A stretch of 64,000 nucleotides of DNA from Tepidibacter thalassicus DSM 15285 (GCF_900129915.1 NZ_FQXH01000005.1:298982-362981), one strand, 5' to 3'. Positions 27,095 through 37,352 are shown, counted from the first letter of the stretch. Notes: generated by a model from the letters alone, not told the origin. Numbers and translations are program-made.

Positions 27095-28333
27095 TTGAAA
27101 AAAAAATTATTAATTATTTTAACATCTATTTTAGCAATACTTATTCTAGGAGGAACTTACATTGGTATAAGTATAAAATCATCTAAAAAAAATATAGTAG
27201 TTACAACTGCAAATATACAAAAACAAGATATAAGCTCTAACATATTAGTAAAAGGAAAATTAGAAAGCAAAATAAAATCAGAAATATCTTCAGATCTTGC
27301 ATATAGAATAAACAATATATTTGTAAAAATAGGCGATAAAGTAAAAAAAGGAGATAAATTAGCGACATTTGATATGAAAGAACTAAATTACGATATTGAA
27401 ACTGCAAAACTTGAACTTGCAATTCAAGAAGCACAATATAAAGAAAAAAATAATGAAGAACGTATATTACTTTTAGAAAAAGATGTAGAAAATCAAACTA
27501 TAGATTTTGAAACAGCTAAAAACAAATATGAAGCATCTAAAAAACTATATGAATTAGGAAGTATAAGTAAAGATGAACTTGATTCTGATTACAATACATA
27601 TAAAAAAGCTAAAAATAATCTTGATAGAATAAAAGCTGAATTAAATAAAGCTATAAAAGAAAAAAATAATAATTCAGATGCTAAGTTATTAGAGCTTAAG
27701 AAATTAAATTTAAAACAAAAAATAGATGATTTAAGCAAATCAACAATTATAAGTCCAATCGATGGAACTGTTACAGCTATTAATGCAAAAATTGGATCAA
27801 TTCCTAAAGGTGCAGGAGGATTATTTGTTATAGAAGATTTAACAAAATTAAAAGCAACATTGGATATAAATGAGTTTGATATAAATAAATTACATATAGG
27901 TCAAAATGTTAATTTAACTACAGAATCTCTTGAAGGTAAAGTTTTCAAAGGTAAAATAACTAATATTTATCCTACTGCAAGAATAAAAGAAGGTTCTTCT
28001 TCAGGAAAACAAATAATAATTCCAGTAGAAATAGATTTAATTGGAGATGTTAAAGGATTAAGACCAGGACTTATTATTGAATCAAATATAGAAATTCAAA
28101 AACAAAAAGGAGCTTTAACAGTTCCTTACGAAGCAATATACGAAAAACCAGATAAAACTAATTGTATATTCTTAGTGAAAAATGGAGTTTTAAAAGAAAT
28201 ACCTATCAAAATTGGAATTCAAAGTGATTTAATAGTTGAAGTAATTTCAAAAGATATAAAACCTGGTGATAAAGTTGTACTTAACCCTAATGAAACTTTT
28301 TATGATGGTATGAAAGTAAATGTTATTCAGTAG
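27095..28333 (+). CDS. Efflux periplasmic-adaptor-type (MacA-like) protein
   Basis: This 412-residue membrane-fusion protein starts at TTG 27095, eight bases after AGGAGG. One N-terminal anchor (about 3-24) is followed by a lipoyl-like strand region (VKIGDKVKKGDKLATFD), a long coiled-coil hairpin (about 95-200), the second lipoyl half (STIISPIDGTVTAI), and a beta-barrel domain. In monoderm bacteria such adaptors link to MacB-type transporters at the outer face of the membrane. It leads an operon with the ATPase, permease and a TolC-like protein. Confidence 0.9.
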   Translation: MKKKLLIILTSILAILILGGTYIGISIKSSKKNIVVTTANIQKQDISSNILVKGKLESKIKSEISSDLAYRINNIFVKIGDKVKKGDKLATFDMKELNYDIETAKLELAIQEAQYKEKNNEERILLLEKDVENQTIDFETAKNKYEASKKLYELGSISKDELDSDYNTYKKAKNNLDRIKAELNKAIKEKNNNSDAKLLELKKLNLKQKIDDLSKSTIISPIDGTVTAINAKIGSIPKGAGGLFVIEDLTKLKATLDINEFDINKLHIGQNVNLTTESLEGKVFKGKITNIYPTARIKEGSSSGKQIIIPVEIDLIGDVKGLRPGLIIESNIEIQKQKGALTVPYEAIYEKPDKTNCIFLVKNGVLKEIPIKIGIQSDLIVEVISKDIKPGDKVVLNPNETFYDGMKVNVIQ

Positions 28334-28344
28334 TTAGGAGGAAA

Positions 28345-29040
28345 ATGTATAAAATGATAGAAGTTAAAAACTTACAAAAAATATATCAAAATGGAGATGT
28401 AAAAGTATCAGCTTTAAAAAATATTTCTCTCACTATAAAAGAAGGAGAATTTGTAGCTATAATGGGTTCTTCTGGATCTGGAAAATCTACTTTTATGAAC
28501 ATTTTAGGCTGTCTTGACAGATTGACTTCTGGTGAATATCTTTTAGATGGAATACCAATCCAAGAAAGAACTGAAGAAGAACTTTCTGAAATAAGAAATT
28601 TAAAAATTGGATTTGTATTTCAATCCTTTAATCTTATACCAAGAACAACTGCACTTAAAAATGTAGAACTACCTCTTTTATATGCTAGAAAAAAACAAAA
28701 TTATAGAAGAAAAAAAGCTATGGAATTATTAGAAAAAGTTGGACTAAAAGATAGAATATATCATATGCCTAATGAAATGTCTGGGGGACAAAGACAAAGA
28801 GTTGCAATAGCTAGGGCATTAGCTAATGAACCTCCTTTGATACTTGCCGATGAACCAACCGGAAATCTTGATTCAAAATCTGGAGAAGAAGTAATGGAAA
28901 TTTTTAAAAAATTAAATAATGAAGGTGTAACAATAATAATAGTAACTCACGAATTAGATATCGCTCAACATTGTAAAAGAATAGTAACATTTAAAGACGG
29001 TAATTTAATAGGTGATGAATTAGTTAAAAATCGATTATAA
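28345..29040 (+). CDS. MacB/LolD-type ABC transporter ATPase
   Basis: This 231-residue ATPase has Walker [11 protein letters not shown]-loop FVFQSFN, signature [15 protein letters not shown] and Walker [13 protein letters not shown], the last typical of the MacB/LolD/FtsE class. It starts at ATG 28345 very close to GGAGG; ATG 28354 (MIEVKNL) is the alternative and matches the family's usual start. It lies 11 bases after the adaptor gene and energises the FtsX-like permease downstream. Confidence 0.93.
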   Translation: MYKMIEVKNLQKIYQNGDVKVSALKNISLTIKEGEFVAIMGSSGSGKSTFMNILGCLDRLTSGEYLLDGIPIQERTEEELSEIRNLKIGFVFQSFNLIPRTTALKNVELPLLYARKKQNYRRKKAMELLEKVGLKDRIYHMPNEMSGGQRQRVAIARALANEPPLILADEPTGNLDSKSGEEVMEIFKKLNNEGVTIIIVTHELDIAQHCKRIVTFKDGNLIGDELVKNRL

Positions 29041-29063
29041 TTTTTTAGATCGGAGGTTTTAAA

Positions 29064-30263
29064 TTGTTTTTTATAGAAAACTTTAAATTAGCTATTTCTA
29101 GTCTAAGAGCAAATAAAATGAGATCTTTTTTAACAATGCTTGGAATAATAATAGGAATTAGTTCTGTTATAACTATAATGACTTTAGGAGAAATAGGAAA
29201 AGCCAGTATAGGAAAAGAATTTGAAGGTTTTGGCACTAGAAGAGTATATGTTGGCATAAACTGGAATGACGATATAAAACAAACTGATTTTATAAATAAT
29301 AATGATATTAAAAAATTAAGAAAAGTTTTTTCAAAAGAAATAGAGTATTTATCTCCTCAAATTTGGGGAGGATCTGGTAAAGCTAAAAAAAATAAAGCTT
29401 TTGGAAATATATATATTACAGGAGTAAACGAAGAATACAAATTTATAAGTAAAATAAATGTAATAAAAGGTAGATTTTTAAATAAACCCGATATTAAATC
29501 AAGAAAAAATGTAGTAGTGATAAATAAAGAACTTGCTCAAAAATTATTTAAAAGAATTAATGTTGTAGGAGAAACTATAAAAATAGAAGATTCAGATTTT
29601 GGACAAAGTTATACTATTGTTGGAATTTATGAAAATCCACCTTCAATATTTGATAGATTTGGTAAAAGCGACAAAACAGAAGTTTATTTACCTATAAGTA
29701 TAGTAATGTATGATAATTTATATGATTCATTAGAAATACAATTGTCTGAAAAATGTAATGTTGATGAAACTTGTGATAAAATTTCAAAATTTTTATCTAG
29801 AATAAAAGGTAAAAAAGATATTTTTAAAACAGAATCTGCTAAAAAACAAATGAATATCATAGATAATGTTTTAAATAAGATATCTTTAGGAATAGGAGCA
29901 ATTGCAGCTATATCTTTATTAGTTGGAGGAATAGGTGTTATGAATATAATGCTTGTTTCTGTTACTGAAAGAACTAAAGAAATAGGAATAAGAAAAGCTT
30001 TAGGTGCAAAAAGAAAAGATATACTATTTCAATTTTTAGTAGAATCTATGATAATATCTGCTGTAGGAGGACTTATTGGAATTTCTTTAGGGCTTGGTAT
30101 ATCTAATTTAATAGCAATATTTTTAAAAGTAAGTCCTAAAATTCCTATTGGAGTTGTGATTATAGCTGTTTCATTTTCAGCTATTGTAGGAATTTTCTTT
30201 GGAATATATCCAGCTAATAAAGCTGCTAAGCTTGATCCAATTGAAGCTCTTAGATATGAATAA
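29064..30263 (+). CDS. MacB-like FtsX-family ABC permease
   Basis: This 399-residue permease starts at TTG 29064, seven bases after GGAGG. It has the MacB plan: one helix (about 20-42) after KMRSFLTMLGIIIGISS, a large extracellular MacB_PCD domain, and three C-terminal helices from about residue 272 with GIRKALGAKRKDI. MacB systems move substrates mechanically from the outer side of the membrane, exporting antibiotics, peptides or toxins. The substrate here is unknown. Confidence 0.92.
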   Translation: MFFIENFKLAISSLRANKMRSFLTMLGIIIGISSVITIMTLGEIGKASIGKEFEGFGTRRVYVGINWNDDIKQTDFINNNDIKKLRKVFSKEIEYLSPQIWGGSGKAKKNKAFGNIYITGVNEEYKFISKINVIKGRFLNKPDIKSRKNVVVINKELAQKLFKRINVVGETIKIEDSDFGQSYTIVGIYENPPSIFDRFGKSDKTEVYLPISIVMYDNLYDSLEIQLSEKCNVDETCDKISKFLSRIKGKKDIFKTESAKKQMNIIDNVLNKISLGIGAIAAISLLVGGIGVMNIMLVSVTERTKEIGIRKALGAKRKDILFQFLVESMIISAVGGLIGISLGLGISNLIAIFLKVSPKIPIGVVIIAVSFSAIVGIFFGIYPANKAAKLDPIEALRYE

Positions 30264-30286
30264 AAATATAAGAAAGGGGCTCTTTT

Positions 30287-31420
30287 ATGAAAAAATTTCA
30301 CAAAATTATATTAGTTTTTATATTAATAATATTTACACTTTTTAATTCTATAATATTTTTTAAATCATTTGCTCAGAATAAAAAATCTAATTTTCTTTCT
30401 TTAAAACAAGCTCAAGAAGAAGCAATCAAAAATTCAAGTATATTAAAAGAAGATATGAGAAATTTGAAATCACTTGAAGATGATTATTCCCAAATTCGTA
30501 GACAAGAAAAAAAAATTAAAGATTATATGAAACAAAATGATTGGGATGTATCTTTAGAAGATTACAAATATAAATACGGATATAAAACTAAAGAAATTGA
30601 TATGAAAATTAAATGTAATAAATTAAAATTAAAAAAAGATGAAGAACAAATAAAATTAGATGTTCTTTTAGCTTATCAAGATGTTTTATTAAAACAAAAA
30701 GAACTCGAAATAGAAAAAGAAAATATTAAATATCAAAAAATTCTTTTAGATATAAAAAAATTTCAAAGTGAACTTGGGAAAATATCGTTAAATGAATTTG
30801 AAAAAACTGAAAATGATTATAATAATTTTATTTTATCTTTAAAATCTAAACAACAAGAATTAGAAAATTCATATGTAAAATTAAATATTTTAAGAGGAGT
30901 ATCTTTAAAAGAAAGACCTATCCTTTCTGTAGATACAATTAATATTTCTTCTTTAGATACAGTTTTAAATCAAGAAGAAGCTTTTAAAAAAGCTTTAGAA
31001 AGTAGATACGATATATTATCATTAAAAAATGATATAGAATTTTTAAAAATGGATATTGAAAATATAAGTATAAAATATACTCCCAATACATATGAATATA
31101 AGAAAAGAGAAAGAATGTTAAATAATGCAAAAGAAAAATATGAAGATAAAAAAAATGAAATTAAAAAAGAAATAGAAAGTATATATTCAGAATTGCTTAT
31201 TTCTAAGTTAAGAAATGATAATATTAAATCTTCTTTAGAGACAATAAAAGAAGATTTAAAGAAGAAAAATATTCTTTATAAATATGGAAGAATTAGCAAA
31301 ATAGAATTAGATAATTTAAAAATAGAAATTTTGAAAAAAAAATTAGAATATATTTCTAATGTTTTTGAATATGATAGACTTTTAAATAAATATATTTTTA
31401 GCTATACATTTGGTAGTTAA
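30287..31420 (+). CDS. TolC-like coiled-coil exported protein
   Basis: This 377-residue protein has a signal-type N-terminus (about residues 7-29), then LSLKQAQEEAIKNS like the start of TolC-family repeats. Long Lys/Glu-rich coiled coils follow, with a second repeat start (NQEEAFKKALESRYDIL) near 230. Helical hairpins match TolC, but beta strands for an outer-membrane barrel are not evident. It follows the MacB-like permease by 23 bases and ends at a strong terminator. A TolC-like partner in a Gram-positive exporter probably extends the adaptor through the wall. Confidence 0.7.
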   Translation: MKKFHKIILVFILIIFTLFNSIIFFKSFAQNKKSNFLSLKQAQEEAIKNSSILKEDMRNLKSLEDDYSQIRRQEKKIKDYMKQNDWDVSLEDYKYKYGYKTKEIDMKIKCNKLKLKKDEEQIKLDVLLAYQDVLLKQKELEIEKENIKYQKILLDIKKFQSELGKISLNEFEKTENDYNNFILSLKSKQQELENSYVKLNILRGVSLKERPILSVDTINISSLDTVLNQEEAFKKALESRYDILSLKNDIEFLKMDIENISIKYTPNTYEYKKRERMLNNAKEKYEDKKNEIKKEIESIYSELLISKLRNDNIKSSLETIKEDLKKKNILYKYGRISKIELDNLKIEILKKKLEYISNVFEYDRLLNKYIFSYTFGS

Positions 31421-31427
31421 TTTAAAA

Positions 31428-31453
31428 TAAAACCAGCAAGTATGCTGGTTTTA
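31428..31453. terminator. Terminator after the export operon
   Basis: AAAACCAGCA and TGCTGGTTTT form a 10-bp stem around a four-base loop, with T-rich sequence on the right and A-rich sequence on the left. It can serve both the export operon and the convergent small gene at 31455. Confidence 0.85.
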
Positions 31454-31454
31454 T

Positions 31455-31688
31455 TTATTTTTGATTATCTTCTTCTAATACTTCAAGTTTTCCTATATAT
31501 TGATTATTTCTATGTTCTTTATTTTTATTTTTTTTTCTTTTAGGTTTAGTGTTTATGTTTTCTGTTTCTTCTAATTTTATTTCATCAATTGTTTCTGTTT
31601 GTCTTTCTTTTGTTGTATTTTTAGTTGAACAGTTTTTACGTTTTGTTTTTTTAGTTTTTTTCTTTTTTAATAATCTGAATAAACTCAT
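31455..31688 (-). CDS. Small highly charged protein, unknown
   Basis: This 77-residue protein has a Lys/Arg/Thr-rich first third (KKKKTKKTKRK), an acidic middle (TIDEIKLEETEN), another basic stretch, and an acidic end. AGGAGG six bases before the ATG supports translation. No family was recognised; it may bind nucleic acid or be a spore component. Base composition is like the neighbours. It stands alone with a shared terminator. Confidence 0.55.
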   Translation of the reverse strand: MSLFRLLKKKKTKKTKRKNCSTKNTTKERQTETIDEIKLEETENINTKPKRKKNKNKEHRNNQYIGKLEVLEEDNQK

Positions 31689-31812
31689 AGTTTACCTCCT
31701 TTATGTTTTTTATACATTTTATTTTATGTTTTTTTTTATTAATTGTTACTTTTTATTTTTTTAGTTTTTTATTTCTACTAGGAAATTAACATGTAAAAAA
31801 ATATAAAATATT

Positions 31813-32418
31813 TTACATATAATTAAAAATAGTTGTATTTTCAAAATCTTTATTAATTATATAATCTTTACTTTTTATAATTTTCCATAAAGCATATTCA
31901 ATACCTTTGGATATACTATCAGCCATTTTCATTACCAGTTGAAGTCTTGTATTTTGAAGAACCATAAATTCCATAAATCCTGCTAAATTTACTATTCCCA
32001 ATATACTTATATCTCCTACCGACGGAAGAGTTTTATTTACTCCAGCTCCTGGCTTTAATGGTTCATTAGATACTTTTATACATCCAATTCTATTGATAGA
32101 TCCTAAACAAGCATCTACTGCTATAACAAATGGTTTTTTATGAGAAATGTTTATTAAATTTATAGTTTCTTCTAAATTTTTAGCATGAACAGGTTCATCC
32201 AATGTTCCATAAAGAAAAACATTATTATAACCTTTTATTCTTCTCTCTAATTTATATCCTATTAAAGGTCCTAAAGAATCTCCAGTACACCTATCCGTAC
32301 CTATACATAAAATTATTATTTCTTTATAATCAGATGTATAATACTTATTTATATATTTTTCTAATATTTTAGCAAAGTGTATTGTTGAATTACTGTTATT
32401 TATATTGACTTCATTCAT
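31813..32418 (-). CDS. yyaC: YyaC-like putative spore protease
   Basis: This 201-residue protein starts at ATG 32418, six bases after AGGTGAGG. It shows the YyaC signatures IILCIGTDRCTGDSLGPL, GTLDEPVHAKNL, AVDACLG and KPGAGVNK, with a fold related to the germination protease and hydrogenase maturation peptidases. YyaC is a sporulation protein of uncertain substrate. The gene is monocistronic and divergent from the radical SAM gene. Confidence 0.88.
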   Translation of the reverse strand: MNEVNINNSNSTIHFAKILEKYINKYYTSDYKEIIILCIGTDRCTGDSLGPLIGYKLERRIKGYNNVFLYGTLDEPVHAKNLEETINLINISHKKPFVIAVDACLGSINRIGCIKVSNEPLKPGAGVNKTLPSVGDISILGIVNLAGFMEFMVLQNTRLQLVMKMADSISKGIEYALWKIIKSKDYIINKDFENTTIFNYM

Positions 32419-32578
32419 CTTTCCCTCACCTACTTTCAAATCTATACAATAAAATTTTTCCCATCATTCGTTTAAAAAATTCAAAAATATATAACTTAAT
32501 TTTTATTTATGCTTGTTTCAATCTGCTATTTCAAGTAAAATAAACAATACAAGTTATAAAAAAGAGGTGAACGATAAA

Positions 32579-33508
32579 TTGCATTGGTTAGACAAAAGAT
32601 ATCATACTTTAAATTATGAATTAAGAAAAATATTTGGTGAAAAAGTATTTAAATTATCTCTTGATGGAGGATTTACCTGTCCTAATAGAGATGGAAAAAT
32701 AGGAATTAATGGATGTATATTTTGTAGCGATAAAGGTTCTGGAGAATATGCTTCAGATAGAAATCTATCCATACAAAAACAAATCCAATATCAAATAAAT
32801 ATTTTAAAAAACAAATGGAACGGTAAAAAATATATAGCTTACTTTCAAAACTTCACAAACACTTATGCGCCAATTAATATTTTAAAAGAAAAATACGAAA
32901 CTGCTCTTTCTTACAAAAATGTAGTTGGACTTGCGATAGCTACAAGAGCCGATTGTTTAGATGATGATGTCATAGATTTATTAGAAAAATTCAATAAAAA
33001 AACTTATTTATGGGTTGAAATTGGACTTCAAACTATCCATGATAAAAGTGCTAAATTTTTAAGAAGAGGATATGATTTTTCTTTATTTGAAGAAAAAGTA
33101 AAAAAATTAAGAGAAAAAAATATAAATATAGTAACTCATTTAATATTAGGTATACCTAATGAAACAAAAGAAATGATGTTTGAATCTATAGATAAAATTT
33201 CTGAAATGGACATTCAAGGTGTAAAACTTCATCTTCTTCACATTATAAAAGGAACTGATCTAGAAAAGTATTATCTAGAAAATAAATTTAAATTATTAGA
33301 AAAAGAAGAATATATACACTTAATATGTGATATTTTAGAAAGACTAAATCCCAAAATAACAGTTCATAGAGTAACAGGTGATGGATCAAAAGATACACTT
33401 CTTGAACCATGGTGGAGCCTTGATAAAAGAAGTATTTTAAATGGTATAGATAAAGAATTAAAATCAAGAAATTCTTACCAAGGTAAATATTTTCAAAAAA
33501 CAAAATAA
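32579..33508 (+). CDS. TIGR01212 (YhcC-like) radical SAM protein
   Basis: This 309-residue protein starts at TTG 32579, eight bases after AGAGGTGA, matching the family start (HWLDKRYHTLNYELR). FTCPNRDGKIGINGCIFCS holds the cluster cysteines in the unusual wide spacing of TIGR01212 (Cys with a later CxxC). Downstream are ATRADCLDDD, WVEIGLQTIHD and VTHLILGIP. The family is widespread but its reaction is not established; a tRNA-modification role has been suggested. Seventy-odd bases upstream hold the divergent promoters. Confidence 0.88.
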   Translation: MHWLDKRYHTLNYELRKIFGEKVFKLSLDGGFTCPNRDGKIGINGCIFCSDKGSGEYASDRNLSIQKQIQYQINILKNKWNGKKYIAYFQNFTNTYAPINILKEKYETALSYKNVVGLAIATRADCLDDDVIDLLEKFNKKTYLWVEIGLQTIHDKSAKFLRRGYDFSLFEEKVKKLREKNINIVTHLILGIPNETKEMMFESIDKISEMDIQGVKLHLLHIIKGTDLEKYYLENKFKLLEKEEYIHLICDILERLNPKITVHRVTGDGSKDTLLEPWWSLDKRSILNGIDKELKSRNSYQGKYFQKTK

Positions 33509-33515
33509 TATTCAC

Positions 33516-33561
33516 AACAAAAAATCTCACATAAAAAATTTTTTATGTGAGATTTTTTGTT
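33516..33561. terminator. Perfect 23-bp inverted repeat terminator
   Basis: AACAAAAAATCTCACATAAAAAA is directly followed by its exact complement, giving T-runs in both directions. It ends the radical SAM gene and the convergent pot operon. Confidence 0.88.
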
Positions 33562-33564
33562 AAA

Positions 33565-34596
33565 TTAATAAGACTTAATTTCTGTCCATATTCTATCGTA
33601 TTCTGTTGTAAAATCACCTAAATCTTCAAATATTTCTCCTTTTTCAAATATATTCCCTTTTGGATAAGCACTCTCGTTTTCTCTTAAATCTTTTGGTAAA
33701 AGCTTCATCCCCTCTTTATTAGCAGTTGAATATCCTACATAATTTGAACATTTTGCAGCAACATCTGGTCTCATCATATAATTTATAAATAACTTCGCAT
33801 TCTCTTTTTGTTTAGTTGTAGTTGGTACTGCAAAACAATCAAACCAAAGATTAGTTCCCTCTTTAGGTATTATATATTTTAAATTTGGATTTTCCCTTGT
33901 TACTGCTATACCATCTCCAGACCAAGCAAGTGCTATAGCAGCTTCTTTAGAAAGCATTATTTGCTTAATCGCATCAACAGCATATGCCTTTACTAATGCT
34001 CTTTGTTTTATAAGTTCTTTTTTAGCTTCTTCAAGTTTTTCTAAATCTCTAGTATTAAATGAATATCCTAATTTTTTAAGAGCAACACCAATAGTATCTC
34101 TTGGACTATCAAGCATTATAATTTGTCCTTTATATTTAGGATTCCATAAAGCACTCCAGCTATCTATTTTTTCATCAACTTTTGCAGGATCATAAATAAT
34201 CCCCATAGTTCCCCAAAAATATGGTACTGAATACTTATTTTCTGGATCATGTGCTAAATTTTTAAATTCACTACCTATATTTTTATAATTTTCAAAGCTG
34301 TTCATATCTATTTCTTCAAGTAATCCTTGTCTTATCATAGCTTGTATCATATAATCCGATGCAACTATAACATCATAAGCAGTTCCACCAGCTTGAACTT
34401 TAGCAAGCATTTCCTCATTACTTCCATATTCTTCATAATTTATTTTAATTCCAAATTCCTTTTCAAAATCTTTTAATACTTGTGGATCAATATAATCTCC
34501 TGCATTATAAACATTAAGAACAGCTTTTTTTTCTCCACAAGCAGTTAAAGAAAATATTAAAATAACAGCAATAAAAAAAGTCAATATCTTTTTCAA
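33565..34596 (-). CDS. potD: Spermidine/putrescine-binding lipoprotein PotD
   Basis: This 343-residue binding protein of the polyamine importer has lipobox SLTAC (Cys20). The mature protein begins with NVYNAGDYIDP, the PotD opening, and contains SDYMIQAMIRQGLL, VPYFWGTMGIIYDP and the ligand-site region around FDCFAVPTTTKQ. It is the last gene of potABCD, 11 bases after potC. Polyamine specificity is inferred from the set; the exact polyamine is not. Confidence 0.93.
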   Translation of the reverse strand: MKKILTFFIAVILIFSLTACGEKKAVLNVYNAGDYIDPQVLKDFEKEFGIKINYEEYGSNEEMLAKVQAGGTAYDVIVASDYMIQAMIRQGLLEEIDMNSFENYKNIGSEFKNLAHDPENKYSVPYFWGTMGIIYDPAKVDEKIDSWSALWNPKYKGQIIMLDSPRDTIGVALKKLGYSFNTRDLEKLEEAKKELIKQRALVKAYAVDAIKQIMLSKEAAIALAWSGDGIAVTRENPNLKYIIPKEGTNLWFDCFAVPTTTKQKENAKLFINYMMRPDVAAKCSNYVGYSTANKEGMKLLPKDLRENESAYPKGNIFEKGEIFEDLGDFTTEYDRIWTEIKSY

Positions 34597-34607
34597 TTAA
34601 ATCCCTC

Positions 34608-35381
34608 CTACTCATCAATTTTTTTTGTTCTTTTTTGTAATATTAAAAGCAAAATCAAAACACTCATAAACATTATTGTTGAAACAGCATTTATTTTAGG
34701 ACTTACTCCTCTCTTCGTCATTGAATATACTTTTATAGGTAATGTATTAATACCTGAACCTGTATTAAAAAAAGTTACTATAAAATCATCAAGAGATAAT
34801 GTAAAAGCAAACAATGCTCCAGTTATAATTCCAGGCATTATTTCAGGAAGTATTACCTTAAAAAAAGCATATAAAGGCGATGCTCCTAAATCTAAAGCCG
34901 CTTCTTCAAGATGAGGATTAAGCTGCTTAAGTTTTGGCAAAATTGCCAAAACAACATAAGGTATATTAAATGTTATATGAGCAATTAAAATAGTTAAAAA
35001 TCCAAGTTTTACTTTAAACCATACAAACAATGCAAGCAAAGATATTCCTATTACTATATCTGGATTTATTACAGGTATATATATTAAATTTAAAAAAGTA
35101 TTTTTTGCATTTGGAGTCATATTATGAACAGCTATAGCAGTTATTGTTCCAATTATCGTAGCTATTAATGCAGACAATATTCCTATAGTTAAAGTGTTAT
35201 ATAAAGCACTTATTATACTAGTATCTACAATTAATTCTTTATACCATTTTAAAGTAAATCCACTCCAATTAGCTGAGTATCTAGAGTTATTAAACGAATA
35301 AAGTATTAATAAAAATATAGGAAGATATAGAAATAAATATATAGATGTCGAGTACACTTTTTTTATCAATTTAGTTACCAT
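34608..35381 (-). CDS. potC: Spermidine/putrescine permease PotC
   Basis: This 257-residue permease has six helices and the EAA loop AALDLGASPLYAFFKVILPEI typical of PotC. The opening YLFLYLPIFLLILYSFNNSRY is also typical. Its ATG overlaps the end of potB by seven bases, and GGAGG for it lies within potB. With PotB it forms the membrane channel of the importer. Confidence 0.94.
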   Translation of the reverse strand: MVTKLIKKVYSTSIYLFLYLPIFLLILYSFNNSRYSANWSGFTLKWYKELIVDTSIISALYNTLTIGILSALIATIIGTITAIAVHNMTPNAKNTFLNLIYIPVINPDIVIGISLLALFVWFKVKLGFLTILIAHITFNIPYVVLAILPKLKQLNPHLEEAALDLGASPLYAFFKVILPEIMPGIITGALFAFTLSLDDFIVTFFNTGSGINTLPIKVYSMTKRGVSPKINAVSTIMFMSVLILLLILQKRTKKIDE

Positions 35382-36211
35382 AGTGTACCTCCTTCCTCTT
35401 TATCTTGCTTTCCAAGCACTTTCATTCCAATCATTATTATAACCATTAATATAATTGAAATCGAAGAACCAAACTGCCAATTTCTAGCTACTAAAAATTG
35501 ATTTTGTACTAGATTTCCTAAAAGTATTGTTTGTCCTCCACCTAAAAGATCTGAAATAATGAAAGTACTAACAGCCGGCATAAAAACCATCGTAATTCCC
35601 GATATAACTCCAGGTATACTTAAAGGAAAAATAATCTTTATAAATGTAAAAAATGAATTTGCTCCTAAATCTGAAGATGCTTCTATTAAATTTTCATCTA
35701 TCTTAGATAAAACAGAGTATATTGGTAAAACCATAAAAGGAAGAAAATTATATACAAGCCCTAAAAGTACTGCTCCATCATTATAAAGTAACTTAAGAGG
35801 TTCTTTTATCATTCCTATTGATAACAATATTTGATTAATTAATCCATTTTCTCTCAAAATACCCATCCATGCATATGTTCTTAAAAGAGAATTTGTCCAA
35901 AGTGGAAGTACAAATAATACAATCATTAAATTTCTCTTTTTTACATTCGATTTTGATATTATATAAGCCATAGGATACCCTAACACAAAACATATTAAAG
36001 TACTTTCTAATGCAAGAAGTATAGATTTAATAAGTACATTTATATAAATAGGCTCCATAAATTTTTTATAATTATCAAATGTAAATTTATAAACTATTTG
36101 TCCATAAGTAGAACGAGAACAAAAACTATATATAGCTATTAATATTAAAGGAGCAACTGTAAATGCTATCCCCCACAATATATAAGGAACAGTAAGCCAT
36201 TTTTTTTTCAA
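35375..36211 (-). CDS. potB: Spermidine/putrescine permease PotB
   Basis: This 278-residue permease has an N-terminal helix and a core with LGYPMAYIISKS, LPLWTNSLLRTYAWMGIL and the EAA loop ASSDLGANSFFTFIKIIFPLSIPG, as in PotB. It follows potA by four bases and overlaps potC. Confidence 0.94.
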   Translation of the reverse strand: MKKKWLTVPYILWGIAFTVAPLILIAIYSFCSRSTYGQIVYKFTFDNYKKFMEPIYINVLIKSILLALESTLICFVLGYPMAYIISKSNVKKRNLMIVLFVLPLWTNSLLRTYAWMGILRENGLINQILLSIGMIKEPLKLLYNDGAVLLGLVYNFLPFMVLPIYSVLSKIDENLIEASSDLGANSFFTFIKIIFPLSIPGVISGITMVFMPAVSTFIISDLLGGGQTILLGNLVQNQFLVARNWQFGSSISIILMVIIMIGMKVLGKQDKEEGGTLW

Positions 36212-36215
36212 TTTT

Positions 36216-37259
36216 TTATACCCCCTTTTTCATAACATGTATTGCATCTGGTTCTATAATAAGTCCTACTTTTTCTCCAGCTTTTGACATATGTATAGTA
36301 TGAATAATCCACTCTACTTTTTCTTCATCTTCTACAACAATTTCATAATGAACTCCTTTGAATACAACAGTCTTTACTACTCCTTTTATTTTTGCATTTT
36401 CTGGTTTTGTAATTTGTATATCTTCAGGTCTTACTACTATGTCCACTTCTTCATTTTTTTCAAATCCTTTATCAAGACATTCAAATACTCTATTTTCAAT
36501 CTTTACTTTATAATCACTAAGCATTATTCCTTCTATAATATTACTTTCTCCTATAAAATCTGCTACAAATTTATTTTTTGGTTCATTGTATATATCTTCA
36601 GGTGTTCCTATTTGTTGAATTTTCCCTTCGCTCATTACAATTATTCTATCAGACATGGTAAGTGCCTCTTCTTGATCATGTGTTACATAAATAAACGTAA
36701 TTCCTAATTTTTTCTGCATATTTTTAAGCTCTAATTGCATTTCTTTTCTCAGCTTTAAATCTAAAGCTCCAAGAGGTTCGTCAAGTAATAAAACTTTAGG
36801 TTCACAAATCAAAGCTCTTGCTATTGCAATTCTTTGTTGTTGTCCTCCACTTAAAGAGCTTATTTTCCTTTTTCCAAACCCTTCCAAATTAACTAATTTT
36901 AACATATACTCAACTTTTTCTTTTATTTTTTCTTTAGAAATTTTTTTTATTTTAAGTCCAAATGCTATATTATCAAACACATTCATATGAGGAAATAATG
37001 CATATTTTTGAAAAACAGTGTTAATTTGTCTTTTGTAGGGTGGCATATTATTTATCTTTGTTCCCTCAAAATATAAATCTCCACTAGTTGCATTTTCAAA
37101 CCCACCTATAATTCTCAATGTCGTAGTTTTACCACAACCACTAGGTCCAAGAAGTGTTACAAACTCCTTTGGCTTTATATTTATATTTATATCATTAAGA
37201 ACTTTTTTTTCCTCAAATTCTTTACATATATTTTTAAGCTCAATTATATATTGAGTCAA
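36216..37259 (-). CDS. potA: Spermidine/putrescine importer ATPase PotA
   Basis: This 347-residue ATPase has Walker [11 protein letters not shown]-loop [11 protein letters not shown], signature [15 protein letters not shown], Walker [12 protein letters not shown], and a C-terminal TOBE domain (about 270-345). The start is TTG 37259, eight bases after AAGGAGGG. It leads potABCD behind a leader containing a long hairpin. Confidence 0.95.
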   Translation of the reverse strand: MTQYIIELKNICKEFEEKKVLNDININIKPKEFVTLLGPSGCGKTTTLRIIGGFENATSGDLYFEGTKINNMPPYKRQINTVFQKYALFPHMNVFDNIAFGLKIKKISKEKIKEKVEYMLKLVNLEGFGKRKISSLSGGQQQRIAIARALICEPKVLLLDEPLGALDLKLRKEMQLELKNMQKKLGITFIYVTHDQEEALTMSDRIIVMSEGKIQQIGTPEDIYNEPKNKFVADFIGESNIIEGIMLSDYKVKIENRVFECLDKGFEKNEEVDIVVRPEDIQITKPENAKIKGVVKTVVFKGVHYEIVVEDEEKVEWIIHTIHMSKAGEKVGLIIEPDAIHVMKKGV

Positions 37260-37304
37260 TTAAATCCCTCCTTGATTAAATTCATTTTATATCAATATTT
37301 TATA

Positions 37305-37341
37305 TTTAGTTTTAGTAAACAAAAAGTTTACTAAAACTAAA
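37305..37341 (-). promoter_or_regulatory. Long inverted repeat at the 5' end of the pot transcript
   Basis: TTTAGTTTTAGTAAAC and GTTTACTAAAACTAAA are perfect 16-base arms around five A/T bases. No T-run follows on the minus strand, so it is not a terminator. It starts about five bases after the predicted transcription start, where it could be a repressor operator or a message-stabilising 5' hairpin. Confidence 0.6.
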
Positions 37342-37352
37342 CTCAAGTTATA

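Noticed and set aside
36291..36707. A 138-residue Tyr/Phe-rich reading frame opposite potA
   Set aside because: It is antisense to a fully convincing potA gene, has no ribosome site, and its composition is that of a reverse-complemented Lys/Glu-rich gene.
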